31,145 nucleotides of DNA from an uncultured Oscillospiraceae bacterium (GTDB lineage: Bacteria; Bacillota; Clostridia; Oscillospirales; Oscillospiraceae): positions 1 to 31,145 of the forward strand of contig CAAEEO010000043.1 of assembly GCA_900754965.1 (NCBI GenBank). Direction: 5' to 3'. Made by a program: the position numbers and the translations under genes. Every line of letters begins with the position of its first letter. Positions within the stretch are counted from its first letter, which is position 1. The notes under the pieces were generated by a model, which was not told the DNA's origin, made no database searches, and saw only the letters and a list, made by a program, of their open reading frames with translations. This document shows positions 21,471 to 28,609 of this stretch, in pieces.

Positions 21471-22139
21471 ATGAAAAAAACTTCCAGAAACCTGTCAAAA
21501 TGCCTGGCGCTCATCGTGATTTTGGTCATGAGTTTCTCCCTGTCTGCCTGTGGCCAGAAAACTGGCGCAGCAAGCACTTCCCTGTATGCACAGGGTCTGG
21601 AGATCGTCCAGATCATGTCCGAAATGACACGGAATGAGGACTATGTCGATCTCTATACCGGCGACCCCGAGATCCATTCCATTGGCCAAACCCTCGGTGC
21701 CGGGGAATATATTTCCCCCAAAGCGGTATATGCCATTTCCATTTCCAAGGATGCCCTTGCCGATATGGTGGCGCTGAGTGATCCGGAAACCGTTTCCGAA
21801 CCCCTCCAAAATTTTCTGATGCAGAGAACCTTCGCCTCCCTGATGACCCAAATCAACGGTATGAGCGGCGTGAAAAATCTGGCCGCTGCCAGTATTTTTA
21901 CAGCCAGTAAATCATTCGTCAACGCAGATGCCCCAGGGGATGTCATCTACATTTACACTTACGAGAATGCCGCCCCCATCGCGGTAACCTTTACTGTGGG
22001 AGAGGCGCAGGCCGTTTCGGCAGTCGGTGTCTTTTTGATGTACGACGGATTCCACTGTGAATCTGCAGAAAAAATAGAATCTTTCTTCAACGAAATCGCC
22101 ATTCCCGTCGATGTATCCGAAGTCCATCCGGAAACATAA
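21471..22139 (+). CDS. Putative lipoprotein of unknown function
   Basis: The 222-residue protein starts with a lysine-containing n-region and a hydrophobic core and has the lipobox LSAC, with Cys27 the likely lipidated residue, so it should be anchored on the outer face of the cell membrane. The mature part looks globular with mixed alpha and beta character and no family I recognise. It has no cysteine pairs, nucleotide motif or further membrane segment. It lies 53 bases behind glycerol kinase without a terminator between them and could be read from the same promoter. Its ribosome site (AAAGGA) is about 12 bases from the ATG. The strong terminator after it ends the unit. Confidence 0.8.
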   Translation: MKKTSRNLSKCLALIVILVMSFSLSACGQKTGAASTSLYAQGLEIVQIMSEMTRNEDYVDLYTGDPEIHSIGQTLGAGEYISPKAVYAISISKDALADMVALSDPETVSEPLQNFLMQRTFASLMTQINGMSGVKNLAAASIFTASKSFVNADAPGDVIYIYTYENAAPIAVTFTVGEAQAVSAVGVFLMYDGFHCESAEKIESFFNEIAIPVDVSEVHPET

Positions 22140-22160
22140 TCGCTGATATTTCATAACCAA

Positions 22161-22208
22161 CAGAATCCCGTCAGAGGACACGCAGGTCTTCTGACGGGAT
22201 TCTGTTTT
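22161..22208 (+). terminator. Terminator after the lipoprotein gene
   Basis: CAGAATCCCGTCAGA pairs with TCTGACGGGATTCTG around a 12- to 14-base loop and is followed by TTTT. It stands between the convergent lipoprotein and potassium uptake genes. Confidence 0.9.
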
Positions 22209-22229
22209 ACTTCTGTTTCTTGTTTGCAC

Positions 22230-22877
22230 TTAGATATGGAAACACTTCTGAATGTCTTTGATGGCGCCCAGCACCAGGATGCTGTCCCCTTCCGGCAGGC
22301 AGGTATCCGTGCTGATATTCAGATTCATGGCGTCGTTGTGTTTCAGTCCCATAATATTCACATGGTAGCGTTTCCGGATGTCCAAATCTCCGATGGTCTT
22401 TCCCCACCAGCTCCGGGGAATGGAAATTTCAAAAATGGCGTGATCCTCGTCCAGTTCAATATAGTCCAGGATATGGTCTGCTGTATAGCGGATAGCCGTC
22501 CATGTGGCCAGCTGTTTTTCCGGATAAACGATCTCGTCGGCACCGTTACGCAGCAGGAACTTGGCATGAACATCCCGGGACGCTCTGGAAACCACCAGTT
22601 TCGCCCCCAGATCCTTGACCATTGCCGTGGTCTCCAGGGAACTCTGAAAATCACTGCCGATGGCCACGATGACCAGGTCATAGTTCCGCACCCCCAGAGA
22701 GCGGACGAATCCTTCATCTGTAGCGTCGCCGATCTGGGCGTTGGTCACATAGGGCAGAACTGCGTTGACCCGGCTCTCATCTTTGTCCACAGCCATCACC
22801 TGATGGTGCAGTTCATCCAATTTCATCGCCACATGCCGGCCAAATCGGCCCAGCCCGATAAGCAAAATCGATTTCAT
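22230..22877 (-). CDS. ktrA: Potassium uptake regulatory subunit, TrkA/KtrA type
   Basis: The 215-residue cytoplasmic protein has an RCK_N Rossmann domain with the nucleotide-binding glycine motif GLGRFG (residues 8-13), the acidic end of strand two (AVDKDE) and the segment GDATDEG. An RCK_C domain occupies the last 80 residues. Such proteins form octameric rings that bind ATP/ADP or NAD(H), often also c-di-AMP, and gate the membrane subunit. A single RCK unit of this size is typical of KtrA/KtrC and not of the double-unit E. coli TrkA. The membrane subunit gene lies 11 bases upstream on the same strand, so they form an operon. Confidence 0.94.
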   Translation of the reverse strand: MKSILLIGLGRFGRHVAMKLDELHHQVMAVDKDESRVNAVLPYVTNAQIGDATDEGFVRSLGVRNYDLVIVAIGSDFQSSLETTAMVKDLGAKLVVSRASRDVHAKFLLRNGADEIVYPEKQLATWTAIRYTADHILDYIELDEDHAIFEISIPRSWWGKTIGDLDIRKRYHVNIMGLKHNDAMNLNISTDTCLPEGDSILVLGAIKDIQKCFHI

Positions 22878-22888
22878 AATGATCTCCT

Positions 22889-24232
22889 TTATCCAACTGT
22901 AATTTTTTCCTGCGGATACATCATTCCTGTGACCCGGCGTTCCGAAACCGCCGCAAAAATCAGCGTCAATCCGCCCACTCTGCCCAGGAACATAAGCACC
23001 ATGAGGATGATATGAGACAGTGTTCCCAGAGAAGGCGTGACCCCCAGCGTCAATCCCACTGTGCCGATGGCCGAGCCTGTTTCAAACAGGGCCGTGAGCA
23101 GCGGAATATCTTCCACCGCACAGATGATCATTCCGCCCGCCAAAAACAGCGTCAGATACATCAGCAGAATCGTTGCCGCGTTCTTCACAGTGTCCTCCGG
23201 CACCCGCCGCCCAAAAAAGTGACTTTGATCTCTCCGGCTGAACACGGAGCAGGCCGTGGCAAACAGCACAGCCACTGTGGTCGTCTTCATACCGCCGGCC
23301 GTGGACCCGGGAGAACCGCCAATCAGCATCAGCAGAATCATCAGCAGGATTCCCACCTCGCTGAGTCTGGTCAGATCTACACTGTTAAATCCCGCGGTAC
23401 GCGGTGTGACCGCTTGGAAAATGGAACTCCAAAGACGCTGCCCCAGCGGCATATCGGAAAATTCAAAAAAGAAAAAGTACAGCGCCGGAAACAGGATCAA
23501 GATCCCGGTCACGGTGAGGATTACCTTGCTTTGCATCCGATAGCGTTTCAGATTCCATTTATTGTGCCGAATATCTTCCCAAGTGAGAAATCCAATGCCG
23601 CCAATGATAATCAGCGCCATGATCGTCAAATTTACGATAGGCTGGGTATTATAAGTCGTCAGGGAAGAGAAGGGTTCCCGCACGCCGATCAGGTCAAACC
23701 CCGCATTACAGAATGCGGAAATCGCATGGAAAATGGCATACCAGATTCCCTTCAGCAGACCGAAATCCCTGCAAAATACCGGTGCCAGAATCAGCGCCCC
23801 GGTCAGCTCGATCATCAGCGTCACCCGCAGAATAAATTTGGTCAGCTGGACAATCCCGCCCACATGCGGCGCCGCAATGGCCTCCTGCATGGTGCTGCGC
23901 TGCATCAAACTGATTTTTCTGCCGGACAGTGCCGTGACAGACACCGCCACCGTGACTACTCCCATGCCGCCAATCTGAATCAGCACCAGGATCACCGCCT
24001 GCCCAAAGGCAGACCAATATGTGGCCGTATCCTGAACGATCAAACCAGTCACGCAAACAGCGGAAGTGGCGGTGAAACTGGCATCTGCCAGACTGGCGCC
24101 CTTTCCGTCCACTGTGGCAAAGGGCAGCATCAGCAGCAAACTGCCCAAAATGATCACACACAGAAATCCCAGAATGATCACCTGAAAGGATGTCAGATGC
24201 ATCTCCCGGATTTTTTGTTGGAGTACTTGCAT
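22889..24232 (-). CDS. ktrB: Potassium uptake membrane subunit, TrkH/KtrB type
   Basis: The 447-residue protein has four repeats of the membrane-pore-membrane fold of K+ transporters. Filter-like segments are seen at TATSAVCVTGLI, SAFCNAGFDL, TPRTAGFNSVDL and GSAIGTVGLT, each providing a key glycine; the loop GGSPGSTAGGMKTTT after the third repeat is the family's intramembrane gating loop. It imports K+, usually with Na+ or H+, under control of the RCK subunit encoded just downstream. GGGGAG lies a few bases before the ATG. Nothing that looks like a c-di-AMP or other riboswitch is evident in the 144 bases upstream. Confidence 0.95.
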   Translation of the reverse strand: MQVLQQKIREMHLTSFQVIILGFLCVIILGSLLLMLPFATVDGKGASLADASFTATSAVCVTGLIVQDTATYWSAFGQAVILVLIQIGGMGVVTVAVSVTALSGRKISLMQRSTMQEAIAAPHVGGIVQLTKFILRVTLMIELTGALILAPVFCRDFGLLKGIWYAIFHAISAFCNAGFDLIGVREPFSSLTTYNTQPIVNLTIMALIIIGGIGFLTWEDIRHNKWNLKRYRMQSKVILTVTGILILFPALYFFFFEFSDMPLGQRLWSSIFQAVTPRTAGFNSVDLTRLSEVGILLMILLMLIGGSPGSTAGGMKTTTVAVLFATACSVFSRRDQSHFFGRRVPEDTVKNAATILLMYLTLFLAGGMIICAVEDIPLLTALFETGSAIGTVGLTLGVTPSLGTLSHIILMVLMFLGRVGGLTLIFAAVSERRVTGMMYPQEKITVG

Positions 24233-24311
24233 AATCTCCCCTCGTATTCAAACAAGAATTTGCCGCACAGCCTCGATTGGGATGTCGGCAGCGCCGGTTA
24301 TAGATCTGATG

Positions 24312-24340
24312 TTGACAGTTCCCCGGCTTTGCGATAAAAT
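24312..24340 (+). promoter_or_regulatory. Predicted promoter of tRNA-Arg
   Basis: A perfect TTGACA (24312-24317), a 17-base spacer and TAAAAT (24335-24340) form a near-consensus promoter about 37 bases upstream of the tRNA gene, as expected for a strongly expressed stable RNA. Confidence 0.85.
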
Positions 24341-24376
24341 GGGGGATGTTCCTCTTCTGGAACACCTGTTTCCCCT

Positions 24377-24451
24377 GCCCTCTTAGTTAAATGGATATAA
24401 CAACCCCCTCCTAAGGGGTCGTTGAGGGTTCGATTCCCCCAGAGGGTGCCA
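24377..24451 (+). tRNA. tRNA-Arg (anticodon CCT)
   Basis: The 75-base sequence folds as a tRNA: acceptor arms GCCCTCT and AGAGGGT (first pair G-T), D stem GTTA/TAAC, anticodon stem ACCCC/GGGGT with loop CTCCTAA, T loop TTCGATT, discriminator G and encoded CCA. The anticodon CCT reads AGG codons. One A-C mismatch occurs in the T stem (GAGGG/CCCCC). A strong promoter precedes it and an intrinsic terminator follows, so it is a single-gene unit. Confidence 0.95.
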
Positions 24452-24457
24452 TCTATC

Positions 24458-24499
24458 ACGCCGGAATCTCTTGTACCTGCAAGAGGTTTCGGCGTTTTG
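24458..24499 (+). terminator. Terminator of tRNA-Arg
   Basis: ACGCCG and TCTCTTG pair with CAAGAG and CGGCGT across a small internal loop, followed by TTTT. It starts seven bases after the tRNA CCA end. Confidence 0.85.
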
Positions 24500-24519
24500 A
24501 CTACTTACCCGAAAACTGC

Positions 24520-25038
24520 TCAGGTTCTGTGCAGCGCCTTTTTGGGGCATTTTTCCAGACATTTGCCGCAGCGGATACACTCTTTGCTGTTGGGATCTGC
24601 ATAGGGCGTGATACCCATTTTGCAGGTTCTTTTGCATAAGCCGCACTGGTTGCACACCGAATCTACTTCATATCGATAAGGCGATCGTCGATTGAACAGT
24701 CCCAAAAACGCACCGAACGGACAAAAATATCTGCAAAACGGCCGATACACAAATAGCGACAGCACAAAAACCGTCGTAAACCCAAACAGTTTGATCCCCA
24801 GAAAAACCGGTTTCCAATTTTCCTGGTTTGGCATAAATACCAGCGGAATCAGGAACAGCAACAGAACCAAAATGAAATACTTGAGTTTCTGCAGCTGTTG
24901 TTCGTGGGGCAATTCGGTATATTTTTTAGGGAAAGGAATTTTAAAAATCAGTTCCTCAATCCAACCGAGAGGACAGATTCTTGAACACGCCCACCGTCCC
25001 CCGATCGCAAGAATCAGCAGAAGGAGCAGAAACCACAT
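24520..25038 (-). CDS. Short NapH-like membrane protein with two [4Fe-4S] clusters
   Basis: The 172-residue protein has an N-terminal membrane segment, CSRICPLG (a CxxxCP motif) just after it, two more membrane segments, a second CxxxCP motif (CRYFCPFG), and two C-terminal ferredoxin motifs, CNQCGLCKRTC and CIRCGKCLEKCP. This order is that of NapH/YccM-type membrane electron carriers, which pass electrons between quinols or flavoproteins and a partner. It is shorter than usual (NapH is about 280 residues) because it lacks the first membrane segments. The first [4Fe-4S] motif ends in CKMGI and not CP. ATG 25038 is preceded by GGGAG at seven bases. No partner gene is adjacent. Confidence 0.85.
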   Translation of the reverse strand: MWFLLLLLILAIGGRWACSRICPLGWIEELIFKIPFPKKYTELPHEQQLQKLKYFILVLLLFLIPLVFMPNQENWKPVFLGIKLFGFTTVFVLSLFVYRPFCRYFCPFGAFLGLFNRRSPYRYEVDSVCNQCGLCKRTCKMGITPYADPNSKECIRCGKCLEKCPKKALHRT

Positions 25039-25140
25039 AGACGCTCTCCCACCTTCCAAAAGGTATCGTTGCTAATTCGATAGTGTAGCAGAACGGTACG
25101 CAATTTTCAACCCGCATCCCTGGAAAAGTCCCCGTCAGAA

Positions 25141-25171
25141 GGTAGAAAATCCCTTGATTTTCTACCGTTTT
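25141..25171. terminator. Orphan hairpin upstream of the DUF1643 gene
   Basis: GGTAGAAAATC, a CCTT loop and GATTTTCTACC form an 11-bp perfect stem followed by GTTTT. It lies between two divergent genes, where no terminator is needed, so it could be an attenuator in the leader of the DUF1643 gene, or a relic. The rest of 25039-25230 shows no gene. Confidence 0.5.
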
Positions 25172-25230
25172 CCCGATATTATGGACAAAAAATAACCGCC
25201 GTATCTCCGGCGGGAATCGAGGTATCCACC

Positions 25231-25863
25231 ATGCACATTCCCTCCTCCGCCACAACGGAACTTGCCATCCTCACCTTTGAAGATGCCTGCCGCCACTCCC
25301 CCCAATCCGAAGAATATGACCGGGAGCGATGGCTGTATATCCCCGATTTTTATTCGGAATACCGATATGTTTTGGGCACCAGGGGGCAGCGCCCTCTGAT
25401 CTGCATCGGCATCAATCCCTCCACTGCCGCCCCCGGCGCACTGGACAACACCTTGAAATCCGTGGAACGCATCGCACTGGGCAACGGGTTTGACAGTTTC
25501 ACAATGTTTAATGTATATGCCCAACGGGCCACCCGCCCCCAAGACATGGAAAAAGCACTGAATCCTGCCCTTCATGCAGAAAATATGAAAGCCTTTGACT
25601 TCGTCCTCAGTCAGTGCAGCCAGCCCGCCGTCTGGGCCGCCTGGGGAAACATCATTGAAATGCGCCCCTATCTGCCGGACTGCGTCCGGGATATGATTCA
25701 AATCGGCCGGGAGCACGACGCCCGGTGGTACTGCGCCGGGAAAATCTCCAAAAAGGGGCATCCCCACCATCCGCTCTATCTCCGACGGGACGAACCCCTC
25801 CGGGAATTTGACATCGACGGCTATATCGACACCCTGTCACCTCTTGACAAAGCTCATTCATAA
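25231..25863 (+). CDS. DUF1643 domain-containing protein
   Basis: The 210-residue protein shows the DUF1643 pattern: RYVLGTRGQRPLICIGINPSTA (about residues 45-65) with the conserved INPSTA and a following Asp-Asn-Thr, then DSFTMFNVYAQRAT, AVWAAWGN, and the C-terminal GHPHHPLYL. The function of the family is unknown. The conserved Asn, Asp, Trp and His positions look like an active site. There is no signal peptide or membrane segment, so it is likely cytoplasmic. The ATG at 25231 follows GAGG at normal distance. It appears to be a one-gene unit; a promoter for the next operon lies within its last codons. Confidence 0.88.
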   Translation: MHIPSSATTELAILTFEDACRHSPQSEEYDRERWLYIPDFYSEYRYVLGTRGQRPLICIGINPSTAAPGALDNTLKSVERIALGNGFDSFTMFNVYAQRATRPQDMEKALNPALHAENMKAFDFVLSQCSQPAVWAAWGNIIEMRPYLPDCVRDMIQIGREHDARWYCAGKISKKGHPHHPLYLRRDEPLREFDIDGYIDTLSPLDKAHS

Positions 25864-25872
25864 TGATATTAT
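25844..25872 (+). promoter_or_regulatory. Predicted promoter of the SPFH operon
   Basis: A perfect TTGACA (25844-25849), a 17-base spacer and TATTAT (25867-25872) form a near-consensus promoter. Its -35 box lies inside the 3' end of the DUF1643 gene, and transcription would begin about 25 bases before the SPFH start codon. Confidence 0.85.
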
Positions 25873-25903
25873 TTTGATATCACATAGAGAGGGGTGTTTC
25901 TGT

Positions 25904-26905
25904 ATGGAAGAACGGAAACTCGTCAATGAAGAAATCGTCCTGAAAGGAAAGCCGGGGCTGCCGATCCTGCTGTTGAGCATCGTAATGCTGCCGGTGGCTG
26001 TTCTGCTGCTCCTGGCCGGCATCGGGTTCGAGGCTATCCTTCCCGCAGTTCTGGGAGGCGCATACCTGTTCGTGTTCTGGGTTCCCTTTGCAGGGCTGAA
26101 AGTCATCAAACCTAATGAGGCACTGGTGCTGACCCTGTTCGGAAAGTATTATGGAACCCTCAAAGAGCCAGGCATCTTTTTCGTGAACCCCTTTTCCTCC
26201 GGGTTCAATCCCACCAAGGAATCCGCCGCCGTTGCCGCCGCAGCCAGTGAGGACGGAAAAAGCGGCGTCACTGTGAATCTGACAGGAAAAGGCCGGGATA
26301 ATGCCTCCGGGAAGAAACTGTCCATGAAGGCGCTGACACTGGACAACCGGAAACAGAAGATCAACGACAAACTGGGCAATCCCATTGAGATCGGTGTAGT
26401 GGTCATCTGGAGAGTACAGAACACCGCAAAAGCCGTCTTTAATGTGGACAACTACATGGAATATCTTTCCATTCAAACCGATTCCGCCCTGCGCAACATC
26501 GTGCGCCTGTATCCCTATGACATTGCCGATGGGGAAGATCAGGATGAATGCACCCTGCGGGGCAGCAGTCAGAAGGTCGCTCAGGAACTGAAAGAAGAGA
26601 TCCAGGCCAAAGTGGAAGTGGCCGGTCTGGAAATTCTGGAGGCACGAATCACCCACTTGGCTTACGCAGCAGAGATTGCCGCCGCCATGCTGCAGCGGCA
26701 GCAGGCCTCTGCCATCATTGACGCCCGGAAAATGATCGTGGACGGCGCCGTGGGCATGGTGGAAATGGCGCTGGAAAAACTCAGCGAAAATCAGATTGTA
26801 GACCTGGACGAAGAGCGAAAAGCCGCCATGGTCTCCAATCTGCTGGTGGTGCTGTGCGGCAGTAAGGACGCCCAGCCTATCGTGAACTCCGGCAGTTTGT
26901 ACTGA
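25904..26905 (+). CDS. SPFH (band 7/stomatin-like) membrane protein
   Basis: The 333-residue protein has two adjacent N-terminal membrane segments (about residues 19-65) and then an SPFH domain beginning LKVIKPNEALVLTLFGKYYGTLKEPGIFFVNPF. An insertion of low complexity rich in Ala, Gly and Lys follows (about residues 105-140), and then the second half of the domain with IGVVVIWRVQNTAKAVFNVDNY. The C-terminal part is a long helix (AAEIAAAMLQRQQASAIIDARK) of the type that drives ring formation. SPFH proteins make large oligomers in the membrane, organise microdomains and control membrane proteases. GAGGGG lies nine bases before the ATG. It heads a four-gene operon with a YhfC-type protease, a YbjQ protein and a ribbon-helix-helix protein. 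Confidence 0.92.
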   Translation: MEERKLVNEEIVLKGKPGLPILLLSIVMLPVAVLLLLAGIGFEAILPAVLGGAYLFVFWVPFAGLKVIKPNEALVLTLFGKYYGTLKEPGIFFVNPFSSGFNPTKESAAVAAAASEDGKSGVTVNLTGKGRDNASGKKLSMKALTLDNRKQKINDKLGNPIEIGVVVIWRVQNTAKAVFNVDNYMEYLSIQTDSALRNIVRLYPYDIADGEDQDECTLRGSSQKVAQELKEEIQAKVEVAGLEILEARITHLAYAAEIAAAMLQRQQASAIIDARKMIVDGAVGMVEMALEKLSENQIVDLDEERKAAMVSNLLVVLCGSKDAQPIVNSGSLY

Positions 26906-26921
26906 GGTGGTGAACGGTACT

Positions 26922-27950
26922 ATGACTACTTTGAGCCTCATCGCCCCTTCTGTCATCATCGCCATGTTCCTGGAAAGTGCCTTTGCTTTTCTTCTGCCCA
27001 TTGCGCTCCTGCTGTTCTGGCAGAAAAAGACTGGTGCCAGGATTGCTCCCTTTTTTGTAGGTGCCGGGATCTTTTTCCTGTTCGCCATGGTATTGGAGCA
27101 AATCCTCCATGCCCTTTGCCTCATGTCAGACAACCCCGTTTCCCGGGCCATCCGGGGCAGCGTGGTGCTGTACGCCCTGTACGGCGCTTTCGCCGCCGGA
27201 ATCTTTGAAGAGACCGGGCGGTTCGTAGCCTTCAAGCTGATGAAACGGCACGCCTCCCGGGAAGTTTCCGTCACTTACGGCATCGGACACGGCGGCATCG
27301 AGGCCATGCTGCTGGTGGGTGTGAATATGCTGATTTACGGCGTATGCGCCCTGCTGCTCAACAGCGGCGGCGCGCAGGCCCTGGCGCTGTTCGGCCCGGA
27401 AACCCAGACGGCGCTGGTGCCGATGCTCCAAAGCCTGACAGTGGGAACCTGTGCGATTGGCGCCTGGGAACGGCTGTCCACGGTGATTTTCCACATCGCC
27501 ATGTCCGTTCTGGTGTTCGCCGCCGTCCATCAGCCGGGAAAATGGTATCTGTATCCGCTCGCCATTCTGCTCCATGCCGGTGTGGATCTGTTCGCCGTGC
27601 TGTTCCAGGTAGGCGTCTTGCAGAACATGATCCTGGTGGAAGTGCTGATTATGGCCTTCAGTCTGCTGTGTGCACTGCTCGCCTGGCGGATCTACCGCGC
27701 CCTGCCGAGCTATCCGGCGGAAGAACCCAAGCGAAACAGCCTGATTGGCAGCGTGGCGGTGGTGATCCTGCTGAGCCTCTATCTGATTTGCTTTGGAGGC
27801 GCCGTCCTGCTCATCCCCGGTCTGCCGGTCCTGTTCCGGGTGGTATTGTGCGGTGTGCTCCTGGGCATCATCATCCTGCTGATCACCTTACTGGTACAGC
27901 GTATTCACGAAGTCAACAGCGGCGAACTGGATGATTTGGACCGCTACTGA
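26922..27950 (+). CDS. YhfC family intramembrane metalloprotease
   Basis: The 342-residue polytopic protein has about eight to ten membrane segments. Motifs expected of a membrane-embedded zinc protease of the YhfC/CPBP-like kind are present: the Glu pair in FEETGRF, the GHGGIEA motif about 30 residues later, HIAMSVLVFAAV, and the membrane HAGVDL near residue 220. These would place Glu and His ligands for a metal within the bilayer. The substrate is unknown. The gene follows the SPFH gene after 16 bases, and a GAGGTGG ribosome site overlaps the SPFH stop codon about 11 bases before the ATG. GTG codons at 26907 and 26910 fall on this site and are rejected as starts. Confidence 0.88.
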   Translation: MTTLSLIAPSVIIAMFLESAFAFLLPIALLLFWQKKTGARIAPFFVGAGIFFLFAMVLEQILHALCLMSDNPVSRAIRGSVVLYALYGAFAAGIFEETGRFVAFKLMKRHASREVSVTYGIGHGGIEAMLLVGVNMLIYGVCALLLNSGGAQALALFGPETQTALVPMLQSLTVGTCAIGAWERLSTVIFHIAMSVLVFAAVHQPGKWYLYPLAILLHAGVDLFAVLFQVGVLQNMILVEVLIMAFSLLCALLAWRIYRALPSYPAEEPKRNSLIGSVAVVILLSLYLICFGGAVLLIPGLPVLFRVVLCGVLLGIIILLITLLVQRIHEVNSGELDDLDRY

Positions 27951-27974
27951 CCGTTTCTGAAAGGAGAACCGATT

Positions 27975-28286
27975 ATGTTAATTGTCAACACGGACTATAT
28001 CACCGGAAAAGAATTGGAAATGCTGGGCCTGGTCAAGGGCAGCACCATCCAGACCAAAAACCTGGGCAGAGACATCAGCCAGAGTTTCAAAACCTTGGTG
28101 GGCGGCGAGCTGAAAGCCTATACCGATATGATGAACGATGCCCGCGCCCTGGCCACCAAACGCATGGTAGAAGAGGCCGAGGCTCTGGGCGCCGACGCCG
28201 TGGTGAATGTCCACTATGTCTCTGCCTCGGTGATGCAGGGAGCCGCGGAAGTCATGGCCTACGGCACCGCCGTCAAATATCTCTGA
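27975..28286 (+). CDS. YbjQ family protein
   Basis: The 103-residue protein is a full-length YbjQ (DUF74) member: the strand-rich N-terminus with TDYITGKELEMLGLVKGSTI, the middle GRDISQSFKTLVGGELKAYTDMMNDARALATKRM, and the C-terminal GADAVVNVHYVSASVM. Structures of relatives are pentamers with a dodecin/YbjQ fold. The family is sometimes called heavy-metal-binding, but this protein has no cysteine, so that label is doubtful. It has no membrane segment. AAGGAG is eight bases before the ATG, and the gene lies 24 bases behind the protease gene in the SPFH operon. The context suggests a cytoplasmic partner of the membrane proteins. Confidence 0.93.
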   Translation: MLIVNTDYITGKELEMLGLVKGSTIQTKNLGRDISQSFKTLVGGELKAYTDMMNDARALATKRMVEEAEALGADAVVNVHYVSASVMQGAAEVMAYGTAVKYL

Positions 28287-28323
28287 ACCAGGAAACACAG
28301 TCTGAGAAAGGAGGCGGTTTCCC

Positions 28324-28506
28324 ATCACGGAAAAGGAAAAAGCAAAAAAGCAGGTTCCTCTGCGGATCTCCGCCTCCCTCTGGAACGATTTGTCCCAGTG
28401 GGCAGAAGATGAATTCCGCTCCATCAACGGACAGATCGAATACCTGCTCACAGAATGTGTCAAACAGCACAAGAAAAACGGCGGAACTGTCCCTAAGGAT
28501 CTTTAA
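28324..28506 (+). CDS. Small ribbon-helix-helix (Arc-like) protein, ATC start
   Basis: The 60-residue protein reads, with initiation as Met, MTEKEKAKKQ followed by VPLRISASLWNDLSQWAED and EFRSINGQIEYLLTECV. This is the ribbon-helix-helix fold of Arc/MetJ-type DNA-binding proteins: a basic strand (KKQVPLRIS), helix one (ASLWNDLSQWAEDE) and helix two (SINGQIEYLLTECV). No ATG, GTG or TTG occurs in frame between the upstream TGA at 28303 and a TTG deep in helix one. A consensus AAAGGAGG (28307-28314) lies nine bases before ATC at 28324, so ATC is the likely start. It is the last gene of the SPFH operon, 37 bases after the YbjQ gene, and a terminator follows at once. It could regulate the operon. 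Confidence 0.8.
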   Translation: MTEKEKAKKQVPLRISASLWNDLSQWAEDEFRSINGQIEYLLTECVKQHKKNGGTVPKDL

Positions 28507-28512
28507 GTCCCC

Positions 28513-28543
28513 ACCCCCTCCAAATTACGGAGGGGGTTTTTCT
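28513..28543 (+). terminator. Terminator of the SPFH operon
   Basis: ACCCCCTCC, a 7-base loop and GGAGGGGGT form a 9-bp GC-rich stem followed by TTTTTCTTT, seven bases after the ribbon-helix-helix gene. Confidence 0.93.
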
Positions 28544-28571
28544 TTACAGCCGCGGCCATATCGTTTATACT
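28543..28571 (+). promoter_or_regulatory. Predicted promoter of the zinc-ribbon membrane protein gene
   Basis: TTTACA (28543-28548), a 17-base spacer and TATACT (28566-28571) form a good promoter that starts right on the T-tract of the preceding terminator, about 40 bases before the next start codon. Confidence 0.75.
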
Positions 28572-28609
28572 GTAACTATCTTGGCACAGCAACGGAAGGA
28601 GCGAGAGAA

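Noticed and set aside
24383..24655. 90-codon minus-strand frame across the tRNA-Arg gene
   Set aside because: Its C-terminal part is the antisense reading of the tRNA (a well-known artefact containing HPLGESNP-like words), and it overlaps the iron-sulfur protein gene.
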